This document shows, one piece after another, positions 33,954 through 42,833 of a DNA stretch of 64,000 nucleotides. This stretch comes from DATAXP01 sp963708675 (GTDB taxonomy: Bacteria; Planctomycetota; Planctomycetia; Pirellulales; PNKZ01), in contig CAVPTO010000003.1 in the NCBI GenBank assembly GCA_963708675.1, forward strand, positions 5,270,001 to 5,334,000, written 5' to 3'. The position numbers were made by a program, and so were the translations under genes. The stretch's first letter is position 1, and every line of letters begins with the position of its first letter. The notes below the pieces were generated by a model that did not search any database, was not told where the DNA came from, and saw only the letters and a program-made list of their open reading frames with translations.

Positions 33954-34235
33954 TCAGTAGCCGCGCCGACGGTTGCGGACGTATTCGTGACGGTACTCCC
34001 AAGGGACCGGCATGTAGGCGGGTTTGCCGCCATAGATTCCACGGGTGCTATATCCCAGAGAGCCGTATCCGTCGTAGCCAGAATAGTCACCATAGATGCT
34101 GTACCAGCCGTAGCCCGCCCAGCCGTAGCCTTTGTGCCAATAGCCGTCGCCGTAGCTTTTGGGGCTCGCGTTCGTAGCGGCGGCGACTGCGAACAGAGTA
34201 AGCGACGCCACCGAAGCTAACATGAAATGACGCAT
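33954..34235 (-). CDS. Small secreted Gly/Tyr-rich protein
   Basis: 93 residues from ATG 34235 with AGGAGGAGCC upstream. The signal peptide (FMLASVASLTLFAVAAATNA) is followed by a short repetitive chain in which Gly and Tyr make up more than a third of residues (GYWHKGYGWAGYGWYSIYGDYSGYDGYGSLGY), closing with a basic RNRRRGY tail. The composition suggests an extracellular matrix or envelope protein with aromatic stacking; no family is recognised. It converges with the Ig-like gene. Confidence 0.75.
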   Translation of the reverse strand: MRHFMLASVASLTLFAVAAATNASPKSYGDGYWHKGYGWAGYGWYSIYGDYSGYDGYGSLGYSTRGIYGGKPAYMPVPWEYRHEYVRNRRRGY

Positions 34236-34685
34236 CGGCTCCTCCTTCAGGACGAGAGGTGTTCTCGATTAAGCGACACTCGATAAGCGACAACGACGCA
34301 TGCGCTGTCGAAGAAACGTCGCTCGCAATTAGCAGGCTGGCAAGCGTTACAGTTTCTAAAGGTGCCGTCAGAACCTGCAACACGCATGTCGGTTCCTGCA
34401 TCGAGCCGTGCCGCCGCCAGAATCGTGGCACTCGCGCCGCTTCAAGCCCCGCCCCTTCGACCGTTGAGGCATCGCAAGTCGATCGAGATCACGATGAAGA
34501 ATTACGTCGGCCAAAACGCAGACGGCGCCGCCGAAATGCGACGACTTGCCACGGGAACCGCAACTCGGCATGACGGCGGTCGAGGCGCGAGTCAGGCAGT
34601 GTCTTGCGTAACAATCGGCAGAGAAGCCTGCGCACGAAAAAAGCCAGTGCGTCGCAAATCGCTGCGGCGAAATGGCTTGAAGAAG

Positions 34686-34759
34686 TGCCCCCCCCGGGAC
34701 TCGAACCCGGAACCCTCTGATTAAGAGTCAGATGCTCTAACCAATTGAGCTAGAGAGGC
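34686..34759 (-). tRNA. tRNA-Lys (anticodon CUU)
   Basis: 74 nt. Acceptor GCCTCTC pairs with GGGGGGC (several G-T wobbles); D-arm GCTC...GAGC; anticodon stem TCTGA/TCAGA with loop CTCTTAA, giving anticodon CTT; T-arm CCGGG TTCGAGT CCCGG; discriminator A; no encoded CCA. The wobble-rich acceptor stem and the run of eight C on the plus strand make a length error possible here. Confidence 0.93.
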
Positions 34760-34852
34760 GTGCCCGACGTCAACTGCCGGGCTCGTCAGTATAATGCGGT
34801 CCGTGCGAAGCCGCTAGGAGTACGAAACCTCGAAGAGTCGCAAGGTTTTTCT

Positions 34853-36181
34853 ATGGCCAATGTGTCCGATCGCGTGGTGCTGCTTTCGATACCGGGATTG
34901 CGGTCCGTCGACCTTCCGGCGATGCCGAATCTGCGGGCGCTCGGCGAGTCGGGCGACGTGTCGACGCTGGTGCCGAGCTTTCCCTGCGTTACGTGTCCGG
35001 TGCAGGCCAACATGACGACGGGCACGACGCCAAGCGAGCACGGAGTCGTCGCCAACGGCTTCTATTGGCGCGACAAAGGCGAAGTCGAAATGTGGACCGC
35101 CTGGAACGAATGCATCCAGCGTCCGCAAATCTGGGATCGGCTACACGAGCACGACGCGGCGATCACGTCGGCCGTGTGGTTCCCGCTGCACAGCAAAGGC
35201 GCGGGGGCCGATTACATCTGCACCCCTGCCCCGATTCACAACCCCGATGGCAGCGAGTCGCTGTGGTGCTACACGAAGCCGACCGAAATGTACGGCACGC
35301 TGCGCGACGCGCTTGGGCACTTTCCGCTCATGAACTTCTGGGGGCCGATCGCGGGCATCAAGTCGAGTGCTTGGATCGTCGACTCGGCGATTCATGCGGC
35401 GCGCGAGTACCAGCCGAACTTCTTCTATATCTACTTGCCGCATCTCGATTACGCCGCGCAGCGCACCGGCCCCGACAGCGAGCCAGCTCGCAAGGCGCTC
35501 GGTGAGTTGGACGAGGCGATTGGTCGATTGGTCGCGGGCTTCGAGCAGGCTTATGGACAGCCGAAGCCGGTGTGGATTGCGGCGAGCGAGTACACGATCA
35601 CGCCGGTCGATCACGTCACGTATCCCAATCGCATGTTGCGCAACGCAGGACTGTTGAGCGTGACGACGAAAGAAGACGGCGAGCATCTCGATCTGGCAGG
35701 CAGTGCCGCGTGGGCGCTGGTGGATCATCAACTCGCGCACGTGTTTGTGAAGAATAAGGACGACATTGCGAAAGTGGCCGACGTATTTCGCAAGCAAGAG
35801 GGTATTGCTGAAGTGCTCGTTGGCAACGAGCGCGGGCTTTACGAGTTGGATCACGAGCGGGCTGGCGAGGTGGTGTTGGTTTCGACGTCGAATAGTTGGA
35901 TGGCGTATTACTGGTGGCTCGACGACGCGAAGGCCCCGAAGTTCGCGCGCACGGTCGACATTCACCGCAAACCCGGTTACGACCCGGTCGAGCTGCACTT
36001 CGATCCTGCCACCAAGAGCATTCCGCTCGACGCCACGCGCGTTCGCGGCTCGCACGGAGCCCCCGCCCGCAGCGACATTCAGCGCGGTGTGATTCTCGCC
36101 TCGCAAAAGGGTGTGCTCGTTGGTGGCACCGTCGCCGACACCGACGTGTTCGGGCTCGTGCTGCGGCAGTTCGGGATTTAG
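34853..36181 (+). CDS. Alkaline-phosphatase-superfamily phosphodiesterase/pyrophosphatase
   Basis: 442 residues from ATG 34853; an earlier frame would run back into the tRNA. The nucleotide pyrophosphatase pattern is clear: VVLLSIPGL at the start, PSFPCVTCPVQANMTTGTTPSEHGVVANGFYWRDK with the nucleophile Thr (CVTC), PHLDYAAQ (metal-binding Asp), a second metal cluster in the C-terminal half and GSHGAP near the end. Members cleave phosphodiester or phosphonate bonds using two zinc ions. There is no leader, so it is probably cytoplasmic. Substrate is not predictable. Confidence 0.85.
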   Translation: MANVSDRVVLLSIPGLRSVDLPAMPNLRALGESGDVSTLVPSFPCVTCPVQANMTTGTTPSEHGVVANGFYWRDKGEVEMWTAWNECIQRPQIWDRLHEHDAAITSAVWFPLHSKGAGADYICTPAPIHNPDGSESLWCYTKPTEMYGTLRDALGHFPLMNFWGPIAGIKSSAWIVDSAIHAAREYQPNFFYIYLPHLDYAAQRTGPDSEPARKALGELDEAIGRLVAGFEQAYGQPKPVWIAASEYTITPVDHVTYPNRMLRNAGLLSVTTKEDGEHLDLAGSAAWALVDHQLAHVFVKNKDDIAKVADVFRKQEGIAEVLVGNERGLYELDHERAGEVVLVSTSNSWMAYYWWLDDAKAPKFARTVDIHRKPGYDPVELHFDPATKSIPLDATRVRGSHGAPARSDIQRGVILASQKGVLVGGTVADTDVFGLVLRQFGI

Positions 36182-36187
36182 CCCCTC

Positions 36188-36315
36188 AACCCTTCTCCTT
36201 TCGGGAGAAGGTGCCGCGAAGCGGCGGATGAGGGCGGGTAGAATTGGTAAGCGCTTTCCACTGCAACCCGCCCTCACCCGGCGGCTGCGCCGCCACCCTC
36301 TCCCAAAGGGAGAGG
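36188..36315. repeat. Dispersed palindromic element P2, copy 1 (inverted pair)
   Basis: CTTCTCCTTTCGGGAGAAGG and the distal CCCTCTCCCAAAGGGAGAGG frame two inverted arms containing GATGAGGGCGGG and CCCGCCCTCACCCGG. Similar material occurs at 40233-40387, 57467-57512 and 58729-58771, always between genes. The outer hairpins could end transcription in both directions. Confidence 0.75.
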
Positions 36316-36403
36316 AGTTCACCACCTGCTTGCCTCTTCGCGGCGCTCGTCTTAGTCTGTCACGTACCAATTCACTCATCATCGCCCCCGCAAAAGCCCC
36401 ACC

Positions 36404-37681
36404 ATGCACCCTGACAAGTCCACGCAATCAATAACGTCACGCCCCACCACGCGGCGTCGGTTCTGCAAAGGCGTCGCCGCAACGGCGGCCGCGTTGTCGC
36501 TGCCCTACTACGTTCCGCAACGCGCGTTCGGCGCGAACGATCGCATGCTCGGCGGATTGATCGGCGTGAAGAATCAAGGCACGGCGAATCTCAAGCTCTT
36601 CGCCGACTCAGCCGTCGCGCTCTGCGATGTCGACAAGAACGTGCTCGCGACTGCGGCGACGACGGCTGACAAGCTGGGCTGCAAGACCAAACAGTATGAC
36701 GACTACCGCAAGCTGCTCGACAATAAGTCGCTCGACTTCGTTGTCATCACGACGCCCGACCATTGGCACGCGAAGCAGACGATCGACGCCGTCGCGGCGG
36801 GCAAACACGTGTACTGCGAGAAGCCGCTGAGCCTGACGATCGCCGACGGACGACGCATGGTCGCCGCCGCGCGAAAGTATAACCGTGTGGTGCAGACAGG
36901 TTCGCAGCAACGGTCGTACGAGAACTTCCGCCTCGCTTGCGAACTTGCTCGCAACGGCGCGATCGGCACGATCAAGGAAGTGCACGTCGGCATCCCGGCA
37001 GTGAACTTCAAGCCGAAGCCCGAACCCGACAGTGCGCCGCCGCCGGAACTCGACTACGAATTCTGGCTCGGCCCTGCGCCCGAGCGCGCGTACAACGTCA
37101 ATCGCGTTCACTACAACTTCCGTTTCTTCTGGGACTACTCGGGCGGCCAGATGACGAACTTCGGCGCCCATCACATCGACATCGGCCAATGGGGCCTCGC
37201 GATGGACAACAGCGGCCCCGTCGAGATCGAAGGCACAGCGGTGTACCATCCGCAGCAGTGGGTCGAGGTGCCGATCGAATCGCGCATCACGCTCAAATAC
37301 GCCAACGGCACGGTGATGACCGTCGGGCAGAATCAAGAGGACATCAAGGGGGGCACGAAATTCATCGGCACCGATGGCGAAATCTTCGTCACCCGTGGCG
37401 GGCTCGAAGGCACGCCCGACACCATCAAGAAGTACACGCCACCCAAGAAAGAAGACGGTCGCGCCAACCATCGCGACAACTTCTTCGCGTGCATCCGCAG
37501 CGGCGAGCGACCGATCTGCGACGCTGAGGTTGGCCATCGATCGGCCACCTGCTGCCACCTGGCGAACATTTCCTTACGTCTCGGCCGCAAGATTCGCTGG
37601 GACCCCGCCGCCGAGCAAATGCTCGACGACAGCCAAGCCTCCGCGATGGTCGAGCGCCCTATCGTTCGCCCTGGATGCTGA
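36404..37681 (+). CDS. Gfo/Idh/MocA family oxidoreductase with twin-arginine leader
   Basis: 425 residues. The leader TTRRRFCKGVAATAAALSLP is a twin-arginine signal, so the protein is exported folded with its cofactor. A nucleotide-binding Rossmann domain spans about 45-165 (LFADSAVALCDVDKN; FVVITTPDHWHAKQTIDA; GKHVYCEKPLSLTI, where EKP is the family hallmark). The C-terminal half has the substrate domain with YNFRFFWDYSGGQMTNFGAHHIDIGQW, whose His pair is typical. Planctomycetes have very many such enzymes, thought to oxidise or hydrolyse unusual sugars in the periplasm. Confidence 0.9.
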   Translation: MHPDKSTQSITSRPTTRRRFCKGVAATAAALSLPYYVPQRAFGANDRMLGGLIGVKNQGTANLKLFADSAVALCDVDKNVLATAATTADKLGCKTKQYDDYRKLLDNKSLDFVVITTPDHWHAKQTIDAVAAGKHVYCEKPLSLTIADGRRMVAAARKYNRVVQTGSQQRSYENFRLACELARNGAIGTIKEVHVGIPAVNFKPKPEPDSAPPPELDYEFWLGPAPERAYNVNRVHYNFRFFWDYSGGQMTNFGAHHIDIGQWGLAMDNSGPVEIEGTAVYHPQQWVEVPIESRITLKYANGTVMTVGQNQEDIKGGTKFIGTDGEIFVTRGGLEGTPDTIKKYTPPKKEDGRANHRDNFFACIRSGERPICDAEVGHRSATCCHLANISLRLGRKIRWDPAAEQMLDDSQASAMVERPIVRPGC

Positions 37682-37727
37682 AGGCGTAACCGCCTCCGCT
37701 TTTCTCTCGAATCTAGGCGGAACGGCT

Positions 37728-37801
37728 AACCGCAGGGGTCGCAGAGAGCGCAGAGAAATACAAAAGACCGCCTCTCTGCGGCCTCCGCGCTCTCTGCGGT
37801 T
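37728..37801. repeat. Dispersed palindromic element P4 (AACCGCAG...CTGCGGTT)
   Basis: AACCGCAGGGGTCGCAGAGA and GCGCTCTCTGCGGTT are inverted arms about 30 bp long around AATACAAAAGACC. Forms a stable hairpin between the oxidoreductase and RNase R genes. Similar AACCGCAGAG repeats are familiar in several bacterial phyla. Confidence 0.7.
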
Positions 37802-37861
37802 CATTTGCCGACGATTTATCTCCTTGCGGGAAACCGCCGTAGCGGCGAGACTCGAAGGAGC

Positions 37862-40216
37862 ATGAGCACGGAAAATTGGGAAGCGGGCGTCCTCGGTCTC
37901 GTGGGCGCTGCGGATTATCGGCCAGTCAAACCGCGAGTGCTGGCCAAGCGACTCGGCATCACCGAGGACGAGAAGAGCGATTTCAAGCGGCTGATCAAGA
38001 AGCTCGTCAAGCGCGGCAAACTCGCTTACGGCGCGAATCATCTGATCGCCGGGGCGCCGGCTGTCGCAAGCGCGAGCCCTCCACCGAACGACGGCCAACA
38101 AGGCGACGGTCAACAAGGCGACGGTCAACCCGCTGCCGAGAAGCCCGCGCCGCCAAAGAGCAAGCATTCCGGAACAACCGTCACCGGCACGTTCCGTCGG
38201 GCGCAGGGAGGCTTCGGCTTCGTGCGCCCTGTGACGGCCGCGGCCCACCAAGGTCGCGAGTTCGACATCTATATTGCCGCCGATCACACGGGGGATGCCG
38301 CCAGCGGCGATACCGTCATCGTGCGGCCATTGAAGTCGGGCGGAACCGGTCGCTTCAGCGGCCAACGCGGCGCGATCATCGAGGTGCTCGAGCGACAGAC
38401 GCGGCACTTCGTGGGCACGTACTTCGAGTCGGCGGGCAGCGCGTACGTGCAAGTCGACGGCACGTTGTTCAAAGATCCGATTCTCGTCGGCGATCCCGGC
38501 GCGAAGAACGCCCGTGCCGACGACAAGGTCGTGTTCGAGATGGTCCGCTTTCCGACCCCAGTGCATAGCGGCGAAGGCGTGATCACCGAGATCCTTGGCC
38601 CGCGCGGCGAGCCTGGCGTCGACACGATCTCGGTGATTCGCGAGTTCAACCTGCCCGAGGCATTCGACGAATCGACCTTGGAAGCAGCGCGAGGCGAGGC
38701 GGCGAAGTTCGACGAATCGATTCCCATCGGTCGCGACGACATGACCGACCAGATCGTCATCACGATCGATCCGGTCGATGCTCGCGATTTCGACGATGCG
38801 ATTTCGCTGACGCGTCTCGACAATGGTCACTGGATGCTGGGCGTACACATCGCCGACGTGTCGCACTTCGTGAAGCCCGGCTCGGCACTCGATCGCGAGG
38901 CGCATCAACGCGCGACGAGCGTGTACTTGCCCGACCGCGTGATTCCGATGTTGCCGGAGTTGATCTCCAACGGCCTGGCCAGCCTTCAGCCCGATCGCGT
39001 CCGCTACACGAAGACGGCGATGATCGAGTTCACAGACGACGGCGCCCGCGTGGCCGTCGATCTGCATACGTCCGCCATTCGCAGCCGTCGACGGTTCACC
39101 TACGAAGAAATCGACGAGTACCTGGCCGATGCCGAAACGTGGCGAGCGACGCTCACGCCCGAGGTGCATTCGCTGATCGCCCGCATGCACGAGCTGGCCA
39201 TGATCCTTCGGGCTCGTCGCCTGAAACGCGGCGCGCTCGAATTGACGATGCAAGAGGTGAAGGTCGACCTAGACAGCGATGGCCGCGTGGTCGGCGCGCA
39301 TCGTGTCGTGAACACGGTCAGCCATCAGATCATCGAAGAGTTCATGCTCGCCGCGAACGAGGCCGTCGCCGATCGCTTGAAAGAGGCCGAAGTCGCCTTT
39401 CTGCGACGTGTGCACAAAGCACCGAGCGACCTGAAGGTTCGCGCGCTGAATGAGTTCGTCACCGCTCTCGGTTTTGAGACCGAGGGGTTGGATAGCCGCT
39501 TCGAATTGCAACAACTGCTTGCCGACGTGGCTGGGCAGCCCGAGCAGTACGCCGTGAATTACGCGGTGCTACGCAGTCTGCAACGCGCGGAATACAGTCC
39601 CGAGGAAGAAGGCCACTACGCGCTGGCGAGCGACTGCTACTGTCACTTCACCAGCCCGATTCGCCGCTATCCCGACCTGACGATTCATCGCCTCGTCAAC
39701 CAGATCGCGTTGAAGCGGCAGCCGAAGAGCGACTTCACCGAACTCGTCGTGATGGGGCAGCACTGTTCCGATCGCGAGCGGCGAGCCGAGGCGGCTGAGC
39801 GTGAACTTGTGAAGGTCAAGCTGCTGGCCTACATGAGCACGCGCATTGGTGAAGAGATGGACGCGGTCATCACCGGCGTCGAATCGTTCGGCATGTTCGC
39901 ACAAGGCATCGAGATTCCGGCCGAGGGGTTGATTCACATCACGTCGCTGGCCGACGATTATTATCAATACGACAAGGCAACACACAGCCTGTCCGGTCGA
40001 CGCAGCGGCAACCACTTTCGTCTCGGCGATCGCGTGCGTGTGACGGTGGCCGCGGTCGACGCAGATCGTCGCGAGCTGGACTTCAAGCTCGTGCGCGACC
40101 TCGGCCGCCCTGAACATAAAAAGATTCAGAAGCCGCGACGCAGCGCCCACGGTAAGCCGTCAAACGAACAGGCTCGCGGCAAGAAAGGCTCACGGCGTAA
40201 GAAACGTCGGCAATGA
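37862..40216 (+). CDS. rnr: Ribonuclease R
   Basis: 784 residues from ATG 37862, preceded by GAAGGAG. Order: an N-terminal helix-turn-helix (RPVKPRVLAKRLGITEDEKSDFKRL), a Gly/Asp/Gln linker with a 15-bp tandem repeat (GDGQQ units, about 80-95), a cold-shock domain (TVTGTFRRAQGGFGFVRP), the RNB catalytic domain with TIDPVDARDFDDAIS (the acidic metal ligands) and an S1 domain (GEEMDAVITGVESFGMFAQGIEIPAEGLIH) before a Lys/Arg-rich tail. It degrades RNA processively 3' to 5', including structured RNA. All catalytic acids are present. Confidence 0.93.
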   Translation: MSTENWEAGVLGLVGAADYRPVKPRVLAKRLGITEDEKSDFKRLIKKLVKRGKLAYGANHLIAGAPAVASASPPPNDGQQGDGQQGDGQPAAEKPAPPKSKHSGTTVTGTFRRAQGGFGFVRPVTAAAHQGREFDIYIAADHTGDAASGDTVIVRPLKSGGTGRFSGQRGAIIEVLERQTRHFVGTYFESAGSAYVQVDGTLFKDPILVGDPGAKNARADDKVVFEMVRFPTPVHSGEGVITEILGPRGEPGVDTISVIREFNLPEAFDESTLEAARGEAAKFDESIPIGRDDMTDQIVITIDPVDARDFDDAISLTRLDNGHWMLGVHIADVSHFVKPGSALDREAHQRATSVYLPDRVIPMLPELISNGLASLQPDRVRYTKTAMIEFTDDGARVAVDLHTSAIRSRRRFTYEEIDEYLADAETWRATLTPEVHSLIARMHELAMILRARRLKRGALELTMQEVKVDLDSDGRVVGAHRVVNTVSHQIIEEFMLAANEAVADRLKEAEVAFLRRVHKAPSDLKVRALNEFVTALGFETEGLDSRFELQQLLADVAGQPEQYAVNYAVLRSLQRAEYSPEEEGHYALASDCYCHFTSPIRRYPDLTIHRLVNQIALKRQPKSDFTELVVMGQHCSDRERRAEAAERELVKVKLLAYMSTRIGEEMDAVITGVESFGMFAQGIEIPAEGLIHITSLADDYYQYDKATHSLSGRRSGNHFRLGDRVRVTVAAVDADRRELDFKLVRDLGRPEHKKIQKPRRSAHGKPSNEQARGKKGSRRKKRRQ

Positions 40217-40232
40217 TGAGCGATTCCAAAAC

Positions 40233-40387
40233 TCTTCTCACTTCGGGTGAGGGTAGCTCGATCGCGCAGCGAGCGAGACGGGTGAGGGTGGGTTGCCCTT
40301 GTCGGAGGTTTTCTCATGAATGAACGCCACGCGAGCCGCCACGCACCCTCATCCGGCCTTCGGCCACCTTCTCCGGGCGGGAGAAGG
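40233..40387. repeat. Dispersed palindromic element P2, copy 2
   Basis: CTTCTCACTTCGGGTGAGGG at the left and CGGCCTTCGGCCACCTTCTC followed by CGGGCGGGAGAAGG at the right. It separates the convergent RNase R and ThuA-like genes, a position suited to a bidirectional terminator. Confidence 0.7.
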
Positions 40388-40425
40388 ACTACTTCAAATC
40401 CGCGGGCTTCACGCCGGGTTTGAAC

Positions 40426-41436
40426 TTATTCGGCGGCTTCGACCCGAATGGCAATGGCTCGTACACGCGCCACGAGGTCGACGTTCGATTCGCCGGAAAT
40501 TTTGTCTTCGAGACCGACGGCCCAATACGTCGCGTTGACGAGCAAGCGGCGAAAGCCGGCGCTGAGCAAGTCCTGAGATGACCCCATCGTCGACGTGAAA
40601 ACGCGGCCGCGCTTGCCGCTGTCGCTCTCGTAGGTCTTCGTCCAAGCGATCGGCATCATCGGATTGTTCTTGTCACCTTCGACCGGCGGGTCGTTAGGGT
40701 TCATGCCTGCGACGACTTGGCCGAGCACCAGCGGCTGACTGTCGCCAGGCAGCGGCAGCGTGACGCGATAGACGTCGGTCTTGCCCCAGATGTCGCCGTC
40801 CTTGATGCCACGCACGATTGGGTTGTCGCGCTGCGAAGGGACGATGATGCCGCGCTCGCTCTCCTTGCCGTGAGCGCCATGATGCGCGACCCACGTCTCG
40901 CCGAGCACGTGCTTGCCGAAGCCGCTTGGCCAGCCTTCTTTGCTATCGAGGTTGTAGCGAGCATACGTGCCTTCGAGACCTTTGAACGCATGCGTCGCCG
41001 TGCGGAGACCGATCACCGGCTTGCCGGCCGCGAGGTAAGTATCGATGTGACGCATCTGCTCGTCGGGCAGCGCGCGATAGCGAGTCGCGATGATCATCAG
41101 GTCGGCCGAGTCGAGCGCTTCGAGTCCTGGAATGTTCTTGAGATGGTCGGGGTTGATCGTCCCGTCGGCCGGGTCGATGGCGAACAGCACGGTGCATTGA
41201 AAGCCGTGACGTTGGGCGAGAATCTTGCCCAACTGTGGCAGCTCTTCTTCGCTGCGATACTCTTCGTCGCCGCTGACGAGCACCACCTTCTTGCCCGCCC
41301 CGGGACCGCTGCCGCCCTCATACGTCACCCACAGGTCCGACGACTTGTCGGCAGCCCGTGTGGAGGATGTCACGAACACGAAGCTCAGAACAGCGGCCAA
41401 CGATACAGCGAACAACGATGCGATGCGGTACATCAT
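40426..41436 (-). CDS. Secreted ThuA-like domain protein
   Basis: 336 residues with a signal peptide (FAVSLAAVLSFVFVTSSTRA-AD). The ThuA (trehalose-utilisation-like) glutamine-amidotransferase-type fold appears as KKVVLVSGDEEYRSEEELPQLGKILAQRHGF, then LDSADLMIIATRYRALPDEQMRHIDTYLAAGKPVIGLRTATHAF, with the nucleophile position occupied by Thr/Ala, so classical amidotransferase activity is unlikely. C-terminal GRVFTSTMGSSQDLLSAGFRRLLVNATYWAVG is the usual family end. Planctomycete members lie near Gfo/Idh/MocA or DUF1501 genes; the function is unknown. Confidence 0.87.
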   Translation of the reverse strand: MMYRIASLFAVSLAAVLSFVFVTSSTRAADKSSDLWVTYEGGSGPGAGKKVVLVSGDEEYRSEEELPQLGKILAQRHGFQCTVLFAIDPADGTINPDHLKNIPGLEALDSADLMIIATRYRALPDEQMRHIDTYLAAGKPVIGLRTATHAFKGLEGTYARYNLDSKEGWPSGFGKHVLGETWVAHHGAHGKESERGIIVPSQRDNPIVRGIKDGDIWGKTDVYRVTLPLPGDSQPLVLGQVVAGMNPNDPPVEGDKNNPMMPIAWTKTYESDSGKRGRVFTSTMGSSQDLLSAGFRRLLVNATYWAVGLEDKISGESNVDLVARVRAIAIRVEAAE

Positions 41437-41766
41437 GGCGAACGACTCAGGTGGGTTTTCGAGGAATGCGGGCCATCATAATCACCGGTCAGCGACATGT
41501 CGCCAATCAACATGGCCGTGTCGCCTACCGCGGTCGCCGTGCTTGCAATCCAAACGACCGTTCAGGTCAGCCAAGCTCGGCGGTCCAGGCAGGTGCCAGC
41601 AGTTGAAATTAGGCGAGGCTGGGGAATTGGTGGCACCGGATGTCGGTTGCTTCGCGCTATCCGGGCACTTAAAATCATGTCGTACCTTGGCCACGGCATG
41701 GACTGTCGACGGCTGAGGGTTCCCACCCGCGAGGAGTTCCCCTTTCAGGGACGAAAGGAACGTGTA

Positions 41767-42675
41767 ATGGCCTTTGGCCTTCGTGTATCTGTGATCGGTT
41801 TACTGGCGACCCTTGTTCTTGGGTCGGCCTGGGCATTTGAATCTGCCGACGGGCCCGACGTTTTGTCGTCGCGGCACGTCGCAGGTTTGTTCTCACACGA
41901 GGCGCCGCCTCAGGTCGGTCCGGCCCACGGATCGCTTGTGATCGGCGGCGGCGGTCCGCTCGACGCTTGCATCTGGGAACGCTTCGTCGAACTGGCCGGC
42001 GGACCCGAAGCTTCGATCGTTGTCGTCCCGACGGCAAGCATGGCCGGCGATCGAGCCGACATCTCCGATTGGCCGACGGTGAAAGCACTGCGCTCGGCCG
42101 GCGCTCAAAACGTTTCGGTTCTGCACACCCGTGATCGGCAAGTGGCTGACACCGACGAGTTCGTCGCGCCGCTTCGCAAGGCGAGCGGCGTGTGGATCAC
42201 TGGCGGCAACCAATGGCGACTCGTCGCTACCTACCTCGGGACGCAAACGCAGCGCGCGTTGTTCAGTGTGCTCGAACGCGGCGGCGTCATCGGCGGAAGC
42301 TCGGCCGGCGCTACGATCCAGGGCGTGTTCGCATCGTTCCCGGGTCGCGGCCCCACGCCGTACGAACCCGGTTTCGGATTCCTTCGCAAGGTGGCCATCG
42401 ACCAGCACCTGCTGGCGCGTCATCGCGAGAACGACCTCGTCCATGTCGTGCGTGAGCATCCCGAGGTGCTCGGCATCGGCATCGACGAAGGCACGGCCGT
42501 CGTCGTGCAGGACGACAACATGGACGTGATGGGCGATAGCAAGGTCGCGATTTACGACCCCGAGTATCAAGCCCCCGAGGAAGATCAGCAGCCGTTTTAC
42601 TTCCTCTCGCCCGGCGATCGGTTCAATCTGCGAACGCGTTCGACCGACGAAGCGATCGCCCGCGAAGGCAACTGA
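41767..42675 (+). CDS. Secreted cyanophycinase-like peptidase (S51)
   Basis: 302 residues from ATG 41767, with AAAGGAA upstream and a leader ending GSAWA-FE; an open frame to 41497 is not supported. The S51 features are GSLVIGGGG, VVVPTAS, WITGGNQWRL and the nucleophile elbow GGSSAGATIQG with the active Ser (about residue 179), then GFGFLRKVAIDQHLLARHREND and GIGIDEGTAVVV. Cyanophycinases are exo-type serine enzymes that release beta-Asp-Arg from the polymer cyanophycin; the leader suggests an extracellular variant that uses the polymer from outside. The downstream convergent operon holds a deiminase of arginine-like substrates. Confidence 0.88.
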   Translation: MAFGLRVSVIGLLATLVLGSAWAFESADGPDVLSSRHVAGLFSHEAPPQVGPAHGSLVIGGGGPLDACIWERFVELAGGPEASIVVVPTASMAGDRADISDWPTVKALRSAGAQNVSVLHTRDRQVADTDEFVAPLRKASGVWITGGNQWRLVATYLGTQTQRALFSVLERGGVIGGSSAGATIQGVFASFPGRGPTPYEPGFGFLRKVAIDQHLLARHRENDLVHVVREHPEVLGIGIDEGTAVVVQDDNMDVMGDSKVAIYDPEYQAPEEDQQPFYFLSPGDRFNLRTRSTDEAIAREGN

Positions 42676-42720
42676 GCGAGAGTCATTCCATCGCACGGGC
42701 GTCTTGAGGCCAGCCAACAT

Positions 42721-42766
42721 CGCTTGCGGTTTCGCGCGTGCGGTTGAACGCGTGAAACCGCAAGCG
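42721..42766. repeat. Dispersed palindromic element P1, core only
   Basis: CGCTTGCGGTTTCGCGCGTG, a short centre and CACGCGTGAAACCGCAAGCG-like complement form a perfect hairpin between the convergent cyanophycinase and TPR genes. The outer CAGAAAA arms are absent. Confidence 0.8.
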
Positions 42767-42833
42767 AGGTAGAATATCGAGCGATGTGCCCGCCGTTTTC
42801 CGGAATCGCAAATCGGTTTTCACACATCGCGCG

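Noticed and set aside
36181..36403. Possible small RNA between the phosphodiesterase and oxidoreductase genes
   Set aside because: The secondary structure is fully explained by the dispersed P2 palindrome.
37574..39253. A 559-codon minus-strand frame
   Set aside because: Antisense to RNase R and the end of the Gfo/Idh/MocA gene, both certain.
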